Below, in pieces: positions 40,801-52,191 of a stretch of 64,000 nucleotides of DNA. A program made the position numbers and the translations under genes. The stretch covers positions 4,898,001 through 4,962,000 of the forward strand of contig JAKNDB010000109.1 in the NCBI GenBank assembly GCA_024305405.1, written 5' to 3'. The stretch's first letter is position 1. Each line of letters starts with the position of its first letter. Under the pieces are notes generated by a model. The model was not told the DNA's origin and ran no database searches. It saw only the letters and a list, made by a program, of their open reading frames with translations. Source of the stretch: Dirofilaria immitis. Taxonomy: Eukaryota; Nematoda; Chromadorea; Rhabditida; Onchocercidae.

Positions 40801-43800
40801 ATAATAGTTGATGTGATGGGAACTGGCTTCAGATTGCTGCAGCGTCCTCATATGATTGTAAAAGATGAAAAAGAATAATAAAAGGACCACAGTGCAATAT
40901 TGCACGTGATGACTTGATTTTTGTAAAACGCCAAGTCTAGAAATTCCTCATAACAGGTTCGTAAAGTTGCCTTGTTTTACGTTTAGTAGTACTGATGATT
41001 TCGTGTACATTTTTTATGTCACCGAATGAAATGTGGAATATCGTTTTCTTTTCTCTCTAAAACAATCATATCCTTCGTTCTTTATGAAATAAGTCGATAT
41101 ATTTAGGCGGAAGCATCCGACAGCTGACGAACCATTGTTATTACATTATGGTTTTGAACTTGATGGAGTTCGTACAGAGTAAGCTTATCTTTATTTTTTA
41201 GGTAAGCTTATCTTTATTTTATTTAGGTGAACTGCGAAATTTGCCTATTATGTTCAAAAAAATAACCATGTAACGCTATTTCGACACAATTCCGAACTAG
41301 TTGTTCTTTGCGAAATGTAGCTCGCGTAGCAAGCCATTCTCTCCGCTTCTAGCATTTCAATAAAAGTGATTTTCCGTAATGTATTGGTCTAGAAACATGT
41401 AAATAATACCTCACATCAGATCCAAAGTTGTCATTTAAATGCTAATTAACGATCTAAATTTTCCTCGTAAATATTGTAGATAGAAAGGGATCATCACTAT
41501 TTTGTATTTCTAAATACGATTTACCATTTTCAATATTAATTTCAATATTGATTTGTTTGAAAGCAAATGGATTATTTTTATAAATAATAGTATTTAATGC
41601 ATGCTACATGTTTGTTTAAGACTACGCTTATCGGGAATTTCTACATTGTTATTTAATTCTAGGGATATTTCTCAGTTAAGTGGTTTTCGAATGCGTCACT
41701 TGACTGTTTTTCCGGATCCTGTGGTCGAGAAATTTAGTGATGTAAGGTTTTATCGATCAGGTGATTATTTGACAATAAATGGAAAATATCTGGATGCAGC
41801 TGCCAGGGAGCGGGATATAGTGGTAACTGTGGGCGGTGAACCGTGCAATTTGACTGCTTTAGCAAATCGTGCTCTCACATGTCAACCACCGCCTGAAAGA
41901 CCCATCACGCAAAAATTTTCTTACGATACGGACCCGGATGTTCTTGTGAAAATAGGTGATGTAAGGTATAAGCATTTTGCAAACTAATTCTACTTTTTCT
42001 TCGTAATTATCGTAATTCATAATCATATGAAAGTTTTGTGTGTTGTAAGATCTTATTTGTTGTGAATTTTAGTTATCGAGTGGGTTATCTATCATATAGC
42101 ATGAAAGGAGCTGGATTATCACCACATTTGATGGGTGCCATACTGATACCAACTGTTTGCATTGTTGGCGCCTTCTTTTTGCTTTTAATTTTTATAGGTA
42201 AATTTTGTAAATTTGTGAAGGAAACAGCAAAAAATATAGAATCATACATTTGTTTATTGTAAAGAATTAATGGTTCGCGGGAAATTTCAGACGCAAAAGC
42301 ACTTCTCATATGCGTGAAATGAAGCATTTGAAAAATCAGATCGACCAAATTGAGATGAAAGTGGCTACTGAATGTAAAGAAGCATTTGCAGAATTGCAGA
42401 CATCGATGAATGCAATGGCTGCTGTTTTGCCTCTTGGAACACCTTTTATACCATTTCTCTCTTATAAAGAATACATAGCTAGGGTAAGATTTTTTCTGTT
42501 GAAAAAGTACACTAAATGTACATTAGTTTTCCATGTCTTTTTGATTTTCAACCAGAGCTTTGATGAAGTCATTTCAGGTGCTGTTTCCGAATAATTATCA
42601 CAGTCATCCAGTCTTACGTGATTTGGAAGTTGACAGTCAACGTGCACATTCTATCGAAATGGGTCTTCGAGCATTCAATAAACTTTTGATGAACAAACAC
42701 TTCTTACTTTCATTTGTGCGCGTAATGGAAAATAATAAATATTTCCTTGGCAAAGACCGAGTTTCTGTTGGCTCACTATTAATGGTTGTGTTGATGGTAA
42801 TTTTGAACCTCGCAAGGAGTAACAGCTCATAAATTATGATTTAAAAAAAGAAAAAGAACAGTTTTTTTCTTCTTGTCTTTCTCTTTTAGGAGAAAATGGA
42901 ATATTGCACCGAAATTTTGAAACAGTTACTAAAAAGAACTTATTGATCGGACAATGGAGAAAAGATTACAGCCTAAGATTCTTTTTCGTCGTTCAGAAAG
43001 TGTCGCAGAACGCATGTTGGCTGCGTGGTACACAATTCTGATGTACAGATACCTCACGGTGAGCTTGTCTGATGCTTCCGTGTGTTTACCAAGTTAGAAA
43101 GTTTCCTTTTCGTTGGCGGTCCAAATTCGTTTGCATAACTTTTAGGATATTATTAAGCCGAAAACGAGTTCTAGAAAATGGAATTTTTTTAAAACCCTGA
43201 CTTTTGCACAGGAATGCGCTGGTGGAAAACTCTATGAATTATACTGGGCAATGAAGCAACAAATGGAAAAAGGCCCACAAGATGCACTAACCCTCGAGGC
43301 ACGGTATTCTTTGTCGGAAGAAAAACTTTTGCGGGCGTCTTTTGATTTTCGAAAATTAACTGTTTTTATTGTTGCGGATCATCATTCTTCGGGTTCAATG
43401 GATTATCCTGTCAGAGTGCTTGATTGTGATTCGATAACACAGGTATGGTTTGTTTTGTGAACTGGTTCATGTGAAGGCGAATTATGTTTTAGTATCAAGT
43501 GCACGAAAGCACTGCGTTAAAGGGACCAAAAAATTTCAGCTTCAGGATTGAAATGCTGTTGACTTTTTATCCCTTTATTATCATGGTAGTATGTTTGATT
43601 AAAATAAATATGCTGGAGCCTCAATTCTACAGACTATGAAAAACTATGTTGGCAAGTTCAGCTTCATTATTTTTGCATGGTTCTAATTTTCAAATATTTA
43701 TATTAGTTTAGGTTCCTAATTTTTTTGGTACTTAAAACCCAGCTCGACTTGCTTCATCCTTTTATAAAAGAAGAATTTTGCAGGTAAAGGAAAAGTGTTT

Positions 43801-46058
43801 GGATGCGAAGTATCGCACAACGGCATTTTCCGATCGTCCTTCTGTGAATGATCTTGATTTGGAATTGCGATCGGCATGTCCTAGAGTAATTCTTCAAGAT
43901 ATTGACAGTACTTCAAAGATTGAACCTGGTGGTTGGAAAAGAATCAATACTCTAGCTCATTACAATGTATTTGTTTTTCTAGTTTCCATTTCCTTTTGTT
44001 CTTTTAATGCTTGTTTAAAACTACATAAGATTTCGTTAAAAATATGTAAATCTGCATCTGTAATCTTTTCATCAGAAATTCAATATTATTTGGTCATTTC
44101 GGTCGTAGGCGATTAGGAAAACAAGTAATAAAAATCTTCTTTACCAATTTTTTTCATCTTAATTTAAAATTATCTTTTGATGGTCATAAAAATAAAAAAA
44201 TTTTGAAATACAGTGAAGCTTAGACGCCAGAGCAAGATTGACATAATTAGCATTACTTTATTCTGTGAGGAGTCAATTCATTCAAACCGAGAATTGTTGA
44301 TTTATATCGAGTTTCATTTTTCATTCTTGTTCAGGTTCCTGAAAATGCCACATTAGCATTACTTCCACGTCAAGCCTCTCTCTATAATCTATCAATTTTG
44401 AGTGAACGTTCAACATTTTCTTTACCGAAGCAAAGTCCTATACTCACAAGACCGTCCGGAACGAATTCAAGCTCTCAATGCAAAGGTCTGCTGTCAAGTT
44501 AGTGTTTATTTTGTATTTAAGCAAGGAAATTTATTTTGATTTTATTTAAATAGTAGTAATTATTCCGTTCTTTTTCGCATGTATAGAATATTTGATTCAG
44601 TTTTCTCGTGTATTTTATAATTTGCCATTTATCAAAAATGCATTTGCGTAATTGTTGTAGACTTGGATTCTAATTACAAGTTATACCATCTTGTGCGCCC
44701 TTTGAACATGGTTCATCTGATCAACAAGATAAAATGGTCACTGAAATATATCTAACTAGGCAAGTTTTTAGTTTAGATTCTTCGTACGCCTTAGATATTT
44801 GTTCAAAGTTGAGCAAAATAGCAGAAAAGCGATAAATTATTTAATTCCCTGTTCTCTGTGCTCTAAGAATTTTTATAATATTTCAGATTACTCACAATGA
44901 AAGGTACACTTCAAAAATTTATTCAGAACTTGTTGGAAGTTATATTTTCTACTACAACTCCAAATTCAGCTATTCCTTGTGTGAAATATATGTTCGATTT
45001 CATGGACGATCAGGTGAGTAACATTTTTCGGTTCTGAAGTAGATTGATGTTTCTCTTGATTTTTTATATTTTAATTTGCTCTTGTGTTTGTATTTATTTT
45101 CAGGCTAGAGAGCATGGTATTGAAGAGAATGAAGTTGTTCATGCTTGGAAAAGTAACTCCTTGCCTTTGAGATTTTGGGTCAATTTGATAAAAAATCCGC
45201 ATTTTGTATTTGATATTCAGAAACCTACGAAGGTTATGTGTTATTCATCATTATGTATGCTATGTTCTGAATTCGTTGCAACAGCAGAGTGACATTTATC
45301 GATATTTTTTCCAGCTCGAGGGTTGTTTATCGGTTGTAGCTCAAACTCTCATGGATGCATGTTCAACACAGGAACATCAATTAACAAAAGATTCGCCTAG
45401 CAGTAAATTGTTGTTTGCAAAAGATATATACCAGTATCGTGACTGGGTTGATAGGTGAATTATTTTTAATCCTTCTTTAACTGCTTCAAATTTCTTTAAC
45501 TAAAGAATTTTCTTACAGATACTATGCTGAAATAAGGAAATGCCCCAATAACTGATCAAGATATGAATGCGCTACTTGCTGAAGAGTCACATTCTCATTC
45601 ACGTGACCGGTTTCATATTTTTAGTGCGTTAAATGAGCTTTACAAGCAAGTTTTCTATAGCTTTTTCTGGACTTTTGCTAAATCACATTCTTGTCTGATT
45701 AATTCTGTGCCTTTCAAAATAAAAGTTTATTTCTTTTTGAAAATGGACTTTTGCATTTTCTTTATTTTTATTTATTAATTTTTTTCGTTTCTGTGAGAAA
45801 TTTTAAAAACATTTAACTTTAGCTTAACTCAGAGATTGAAAATTTCTTTTTAGATATTTAGAACAATACAAGGAATCTTTGCGTGAAGAACTGGATATGA
45901 ATCAATTTGCAGTCAATCAGAAATTGCCTCAAAAATTCCAAGATATGTTGAATATAATGGAATGTATAGGTGAATATTATAGTAATGGTGGCAGTGGGAC
46001 CATTGGAAGTTTTGGACATCGTGTTTATCGAGGAAGACCGCGGGAAGATAGGGTGTAA
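33722..46058 (+). CDS. plx-1: Plexin, semaphorin receptor (A/PLX-1 type)
   Basis: Single-pass cell-surface receptor for semaphorins that signals through a cytoplasmic Rap/Ras GAP domain and steers axons and migrating epidermal cells. I read 33 exons totalling about 5.9 kb, near 1,960 residues, the usual plexin length. Order: hydrophobic leader, Sema domain, PSI1, PSI2, PSI3, IPT repeats, transmembrane helix, split GAP domain with inserted Rho-binding region. Exon coordinates are given in the four sub-entries. Intron phases agree except where one-base breaks fall in mononucleotide runs, listed under findings. Apart from those, all hallmark residues are present, so this looks like a working gene. 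C. elegans has PLX-1 and PLX-2; length and the complete GAP region favour PLX-1, but I cannot prove orthology. A distant AATAAA is at 46896-46901. Confidence 0.97.
39540..39715. repeat. AT-rich degenerate repeat in plexin intron 15
   Basis: Repeated variants of AAATCAATTAAATAT and GACGAATTAAATCA fill most of the intron between exons 15 and 16. It looks like a decayed minisatellite. Confidence 0.75.
41179..41226 (+). repeat. Tandem duplication including a splice donor (plexin intron 19)
   Basis: GTAAGCTTATCTTTATTTT occurs at the donor of exon 19 (from 41179) and again from about 41202, each copy followed by a T-rich stretch and TTTAG. The intron therefore starts with two potential donors and two acceptor-like sites in 48 bases. 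The next exon joins correctly from the first donor. Confidence 0.85.
42073..42197 (+). other. Plexin exon 21: transmembrane helix
   Basis: Encodes a run of about 22 hydrophobic residues ([20 protein letters not shown]), the single membrane span. The next exon starts with the basic stop-transfer residues RRKS. The join is in phase only if the T5 run at 42189-42193 is really T6. Confidence 0.95.
44760..44886 (+). other. GC-AG intron splitting a GAP arginine codon
   Basis: Exon 28 ends CTA ACT AG and is followed by GCAAGT; the acceptor ATTTCAG ends at 44886. Joining gives the AGA arginine codon of LTRLLTMKG, conserved in all plexins. No GT donor nearby gives this join. Confidence 0.9.
45646..45853 (+). 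other. GC-AG intron near the plexin 3' end
   Basis: Exon 32 ends GAG CTT TAC AA, followed by GCAAGT. The acceptor CTTTTTAG ends at 45853. The join gives [14 protein letters not shown], which aligns without gap to the plexin C-terminal helix. Confidence 0.85.
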
Positions 46059-49000
46059 TAATAGATGCAACAAGTGTACTGCTTGCAACGACACATTTTT
46101 CTAGATTTTTAATGTATTTAAAATTTCATTGTGGGTCCCATAAATTTGTTGAATGAGATCGTAGAAGGTTTTTCTTTATTTTGTAAAGGATATTATATAA
46201 TATTCAAGTAACGTTGTATAAATTCTTTGAAGGAGGAATGGGGAATTTTGAATTAATAATGACTTGGCAGTCCTAGGAAAAGATTGAAAGTCTAAAAATC
46301 CATCTACCTCAAGGAGCTTTGTATGTACTTTATATGCTTATGCTCATAATTTACTTAGTGGGACTGTATCACTAGAAGATTTCTATGCCTCACTTTCTCT
46401 ATCTTATATATATATATGCTAGTCGATAAAACGGCTACTTGAATCGTCTATGATGTGTCATGTATTCGAGTGGTTGAAATGACAAAGCTTCAAGAAATTA
46501 TTTTTGCCTTAAAAATGCGAATCTAGATATCCCAAGTGTAGCTTATTATATATATACTATACTATACCTTAAATTTATTATTGTTCATAACGATTTACTA
46601 CAACGTAACTGATACAAAAATCCCTGTTGATTTTTGCAACGTTCCATCGCTCGGGTATTATGCGGTGTTAATCACAGTGCTCATTTCACGATACAAGAGT
46701 TATCGCTGTAGTGAATACAACTTTTTTATTTCAGTTTTCTATATGATGCATTCAAATTCCACTTTTATTTCCAGGAAGTTTGTTTTTCTTTCCAAAAAGA
46801 TTTTCATTCCCTATATATGTTATGTAATCAAAACTGGGTAATTTTTCGACCGGAGAACAATTTCTCTATTGCTACGCTTCTTTTGTTGTCTGATAAATAA
46901 ATTTGTAAGTTTCGTGCTTTAATTGTTCCAGTTTGCTTATAATTTTGCATTTGTAACCGTTCTGTTGTATACGTTTCTGTTTATACTTTCCTGAACATTA
47001 GATTTGCAATGGTATATCCTTACTTTAAATACTGTATATACATTCGCAAGGGGCATTGTTTAAACCGCATATTTCATACTTTAGAGAAGCAGGTGCCTGA
47101 TGAGTTGTATTATACTGTTACTGCGAACATTGCATTATGAAACGGTCATATGGAGTTTCGTTTTTAGAACACACTGGAAATTGTGACAGCAATTTGACAA
47201 TGCCGTTATGTTTTACAAACGCCGGTATTTCATTGTCAGAAATGAATAAATTTATGGATTGGAAAGGAAAGTTTAGTAAATTTAGGCTCAATTAATGGCA
47301 GATATACCACGAAGCAATTAACTTGTCACAATCTATCCGATATCCAGTTATGCCGTAAAGATGTAGAACTAGGAAATTCTTGTGCAGTACATCATAGACA
47401 TGTGACCATATTCGATGCTAGTATGGCGTAAACCATTTAAACAGATAATTATAATTGTATTGTTCGCGTGTATTATGTCGTTTGTCTGTTGCAACAGCAA
47501 CTGGAAATTGAGTTGTAGGTCAAACAAAAAGCAGTTATGTTACCTTTGAATTTTTGATGCTGACTGTTTATAACGTAATTCGTACAATGTCTAACCCGTG
47601 CAGCAACAGCTTATTATGATGATCAGGTGAAATAAGTTCGTGATCAGTAAAAAGATGATGAAAAAACAAGTCATCGAGGGTGTGGAGTATCGTGTCGGTC
47701 TGTCATGTTTTATTGTTCTGACCCAAATTTGTGCGCCGATGACCGGATGGTCACACAACTATTATTTAAACAAGATCATTTCATATTTTTTACGGCGAGA
47801 AATGAAGGATTTGCGATTTACAAAAACTTCCAAGTCAGGCTCTTAAGTTAATTCCCAACATAGATGGTTTAACTGTATTCAAGCTTTTACGATAATTCTG
47901 TCATTTTAAACAACTTAGACGATGAAGATATTTTAAGATCGGCATTCTTTCGCTAAAGTTAAGTTGAGGTGCTTATTTCTCGGTAAAATCTCTTATAAAT
48001 AAGTCTACATAAAAAAGGCAAATTCTAACAATGTTGTAAAACTAAGTGAATGCGAATGCTGTAATGCAAACTTGTTATTGACTTGCTCTTGATTGAATAA
48101 AACATATATTTTTTCCTTTCTTAGAAATAATAATAGTTATTTCGTTTCAGATTAGGTAACATATTAAGTCGATCTGAGTTTAAGATTAAAACCATTTTGC
48201 ATGAAGAAAGTCAATATGACGAACTTAAAATAGTTTGAAGTACTAAGGTCGTGGTTTCAATTCCAGTCGATCCTTTATCAATGAAAGCAAGTAAAGAGTT
48301 AATCAACAGCATGTACGTATGAATAAAGTGTTGACTGCTACATAAATCAAAAGGTAATCTTAGAAACTCAGTATGACTCATAATTTTTCTCTTTCTAGTT
48401 TCAGTCACAGCGTATGGATCTCGATAAGTGCTCGAAGGATATGGTAATATCCGCTGAGCTTCACTTTATTTTTACTAACCATTTATCGGTGCGGAATTGG
48501 AAAAGAAATTTGAATTGAACTGAATAAGTGCAAGTAAAGAATTTATATTTCTTGAATAAATTAGAATGCTGAAGAAGTATGCATATATGCAAATTATCAC
48601 CATTTTCCTCTTTAGCAATGCGGTATCTGTAACAATTTGTTCAATCGCTCTTGCTACACTCGATCTCATGCATATCTAATCTATACGATGGTATCGCTCA
48701 TTTGTCGTATTTCATTCCGTATAAAGTATCCATCTTCGTTCTTCACAGTTTTTACTTTGATATACTCTGTATAACGCTTGGTTTTGTGCCTTTAATATTA
48801 ATCTTCCAATCTTATTTTTCAAGCTTCGATATTTTTCAAGCCAACCTTATTTTCCAACTTTCAGTTATGATCAGCATAGGCCTTTCCTAATTTTGCTATT
48901 AATAATTTCCGACTACCATTCATGCGTCGACTTTTTCAGCCTTTCATTCAGCTAATCCGTGTTATTTCTCATCTTGTTTCTGTTAATTTCCTCTTTCTAT

Positions 49001-52000
49001 TAAATAAATGAATTTTTCCATTTTTAATTTAGCCATTTTGCATTCTCTTCCCTGGTGTATTCTTTCATAATTGTATATAGCTGATCAGTACCGCTCTCGG
49101 AAACGTCTGTAATTTGCAAGTGTTGTTTCATTTTTCCCGACTCAATTTATCTATTTCTGGTTGAGTCTAGTAACTTAATATTGAAACAAAGAAATTAACT
49201 ATGTGCTGATTGTGTGAAAGTACTATCTCAAATTAGACTCGATTTCCTATTTTTCTTAATTATTTGGCTGAGAATATTCTGCTACACTTAGAAATCTTAA
49301 TGCGGTCCTTTATAATGCTTCCGTCCAGCAGTTGTATCTTATCATACACTATCACACTGAACTGTTGCACTCTTTTTAACACTATTGCACATTGCTTTAT
49401 TCCAAATTTAGTAGTACAGAGCGATTGATTCTTCTTCAGTTTTATTTTAAACTTCATTCTTCGTTATGGTCTTCTCACGTGAAGTTTATGTTTATTCCGA
49501 TGGAGTTGCTAAAATTTTATGCTTTTTCTTCAGGACATGATTTACACATGATTTACTTATCACTTAAATTTTGTAAAATCGTAGATAGCAGAACTGTTTT
49601 ATCCTATCTTTACTGAGTTATTTCTATCTTACACCTCTTGTTTTTCTGTATCATGCAGTTATTTCCCATTCACATTTTCTAAATATCACCTTTTATCTAT
49701 AACTTGAACTACTGTTTTTGTTCCGACTTAATATTTTGTTTATCAGCTTAGTGATTGATTCTTTCGATAATTGTCTAGTGCTCTGTTATTTAACAAATTG
49801 AAATAAATGTGATCACTGATCCGTATGATAATCAAATTCCCTTAGTTTTTATTTTTTTATTTTTTGAGAAATATTTATCGTATTAATAGTTAATAAACAT
49901 GAAAAAATTATTAACAAATTTCAAATTTCACATCCATTCCTGTTGGCATTATTGTTTCAGATGTGGGGAATTTTCGGAACGAGTTCTATTTGCACCCACT
50001 CACGTAAGTGAACGATGATTTGAATGTAGATCAGGAATCGAAAACATGGCTGATTTTCTTCCTACATTTTCTTTGATTGTCATATTTGGGAAAAAATCAA
50101 ACGACTTCCATATGGAAGACTTTGCTGGCAGCAAAGTTGCGACAATGTTCTACTCGTGTAGGAATCAGTCTACTTAATAAAGTTATGCACTTGGTGAGTT
50201 ATAGCTATTTCAATTATTACATATTACTATTGTTTTATGAAAAACAGTTTCTGCTTTAATTATAGACTAAGTGAATAAACTTTAACAAATTTTGACCTAC
50301 ATATTTTCTACGGCGAATGCCTTTATATACTGCGCTGATATATTCTATAGCAAATGATTTAAGTGCATGTTCGGCTTCTCATTAAATCAGATAAACTACA
50401 ATTTTTGTTTTATCATAAAAATGACTTTTGCTTTGCCAAGAGAAGGAGAAATTCTTCTGAGACAGACCGTCATCAAGTTATTACAGAAAAGTGAAACAGC
50501 CATCTGAAAAAACTCTTACTGCTAATGAAATGGACAGTGGACCGATATCAACAGCAATAACGGGTCGATCTGAAACATTTGATAATTCCAATTAATCTGA
50601 AACATTTGATAATTCCAATTAATAAATGCGTCTGATTCTATCTATCATTGTTTCAGCATTGCATTGATTCGTTTCATTACTAAATTTCAATGTTAAAGCG
50701 TCGTATATCGCAACGAAAATACATAAACATGGCGAGATGAATATATGTGCAGCAACATGCATTTGTTGCAAAACAATATGAGTAATTAATAAACAAGTGA
50801 AATCCTAATCCTTCTAGCTGTTAAATTTTTGCTAGTAAGAGTTAAGAATAAAACGAATGTAAATCCATAGATGTGCACCATGCATGCACAGATGTGCCAA
50901 CACTTCTAGAAAAATGAAAACAACGCCAAAAGCTGTACGAATTGTTATATGAGAGTGCTCTAAGAATATGCGTAAAAAAACGAAGTACTGATTTCCATCT
51001 CTATTAAGCGATATTAAGTTCGGCTACATTTGAATCAAAAACAAAGAAGTCCGTGATAGCTATAATCAGCACCACAGTTACCGATGTAAAAATGTTCTCG
51101 ATGACAGCAAGATGGAAATCAGCTTATTTTGTCGGCAGTGATCACCCGTAACAAAGACGAAGAAGAAGCCTGTAGACTGGAGTAGTAAGGTTTTAACTGA
51201 ACGGCGTGAGTGATTGAATGAATCAGCAGGAGATGGTTGGAAGGGCAACCACATCACAGTTAATCTGTAGCAGAGCAGTTGTTTCCAGCATGCATTTCAA
51301 TCTTACTCCTCCGTCTTTCCCGATTTTTTCTTCTTCTCAATTTAATTTCTGCTCTGCCCTTTATTGTGCTGCTTGATTTCACCTCATCCGATGCTTCAAC
51401 TTTTACCTCGTTCCACTCATTTACTAACTGCTTGTTCACTTTCACCCTTCACTAATTATACTCTGCTTATTCTATCGACGGTTGCAATCACTGATTGAAC
51501 AAATTTTTCAAGTGGTAGGCAAAAAAATTCCTATTTAATCATAAGGAAGTTCGAGCAAGAAGTTCCTTTAGGCAGATAAGCAGAAATAAGCGTTCGGAAA
51601 AGTTCCTTTTCACTTATCGCTTGTTCAATTTGACATAGCCGTGCTAATTTGTTGTTAATTTTTTTCCGGAATTACGCAGTTGGTAAGGTGATCAAGTAGA
51701 GGTTTCCAACTCATGCATTCAAATTTTTCAAAATTTTTTTTTTTGGAAGATAGCTCATGAGATCAAAGATTTGGGTTTCACTTTTCATATTTTAAAATAC
51801 CGTAGTTTGACCTAAATTGCTGATTGATATTGTTATTTTGCATGCTCTTCATCGTATCGGGCAGGTTTTACGTTTCAAATGTGAAATCAATTGTTATTCA
51901 GATTTGATTTTTATTATGAATTAGCAGCTTTACAAACTAAGTTAAGATTTTGCGCATTAACCAAAAGAAATTCAGTTTCTTTCAAAATTCGGTATCCTGC

Positions 52001-52191
52001 GCATCTAAGTGTCACATATCAGTGGAGAAGTTCAGGATTTGACATCATTTCGCATGCAAAATTGTTAAGGCTTTTAATCCTTTTTATCAGTTCTCCTTTT
52101 TCTTTTTCAAGCTTCGTAAAAATGCGGTGATCCATATTGGTTTCAACTGATTGTTCTTCGTTTCAAGAAATGTTACGGAACTTCAGGGAGG
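46059..52191. other. Plexin-LRR intergenic region, no gene recognised
   Basis: About 6 kb with many short open stretches but none with a family motif or a plausible splice chain. Short polar open stretches at about 50080-50170 and 50460-50594 have coding-like composition, but I cannot extend them. AATAAA at 46896-46901 is a possible plexin poly(A) signal. The acceptor-like AACTTCAG ending at 52186 marks the start of the next transcript, perhaps by trans-splicing. Confidence 0.5.
50568..50621. repeat. Exact tandem duplication, 27-base unit
   Basis: Copies 50568-50594 and 50595-50621 are identical (ATCTGAAACATTTGATAATT followed by CCAATTA). Identity implies a very recent origin or strong sequence constraint. 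Confidence 0.95.

Larger units (their letters stand above)
37950..41965 (+). other. Plexin exons 11-20: PSI2, PSI3 and IPT repeats
   Basis: Exons 37950-38126, 38206-38467, 38589-38795, 39019-39274, 39396-39467, 39752-40016, 40361-40592, 40746-40956, 41107-41178 and 41663-41965. PSI2 is in exon 12 ([14 protein letters not shown]) and PSI3 in exon 14 ([17 protein letters not shown]). IPT1 spans exons 15-16 (GPLSGGTT after frame repair, then LIIDGVNLG). IPT2 is exon 17 ([16 protein letters not shown]), IPT3 exons 18-19 ([13 protein letters not shown]), and an IPT4-like domain exon 20 ([11 protein letters not shown]). One-base breaks lie in runs at 39082-39089, 39439-39445, 40868-40872 and 40918-40922. 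The exon 17 acceptor (AATGAAG at 40360) has no pyrimidine tract. Confidence 0.92.
42291..46058 (+). other. Plexin exons 22-33: cytoplasmic GAP and Rho-binding region
   Basis: Exons 42291-42483, 42578-42796, 42890-43058, 43212-43442, 43784-43966, 44335-44485, 44661-44759, 44887-45013, 45104-45232, 45315-45454, 45519-45645 and 45854-46058. A juxtamembrane coiled coil ([18 protein letters not shown]) precedes the first GAP half, whose arginine pair is in [13 protein letters not shown] (exon 24). Exons 25-27 form the ubiquitin-like Rho-GTPase-binding insert. The second GAP half carries the arginine of [15 protein letters not shown] (exons 28-29) and [15 protein letters not shown] (exon 30). Two introns here have GC donors. 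Breaks in runs: 42931-42935 (one A too many), 44698-44703, 45538-45540 and 45543-45546. The last exon ends EDRV followed by TAA; the C-terminus is not a strong PDZ ligand. Confidence 0.95.

Noticed and set aside
48245..48275. T-arm-like GGTTTCAATTCC
   Set aside because: No matching D arm or acceptor stem around it; a chance match.
51665..51730. tRNA-like stretch (GCAGTTGGTAAGG ... TTCAAAT)
   Set aside because: No acceptor stem pairs, the T arm lacks GTTC, and no anticodon stem can be drawn.
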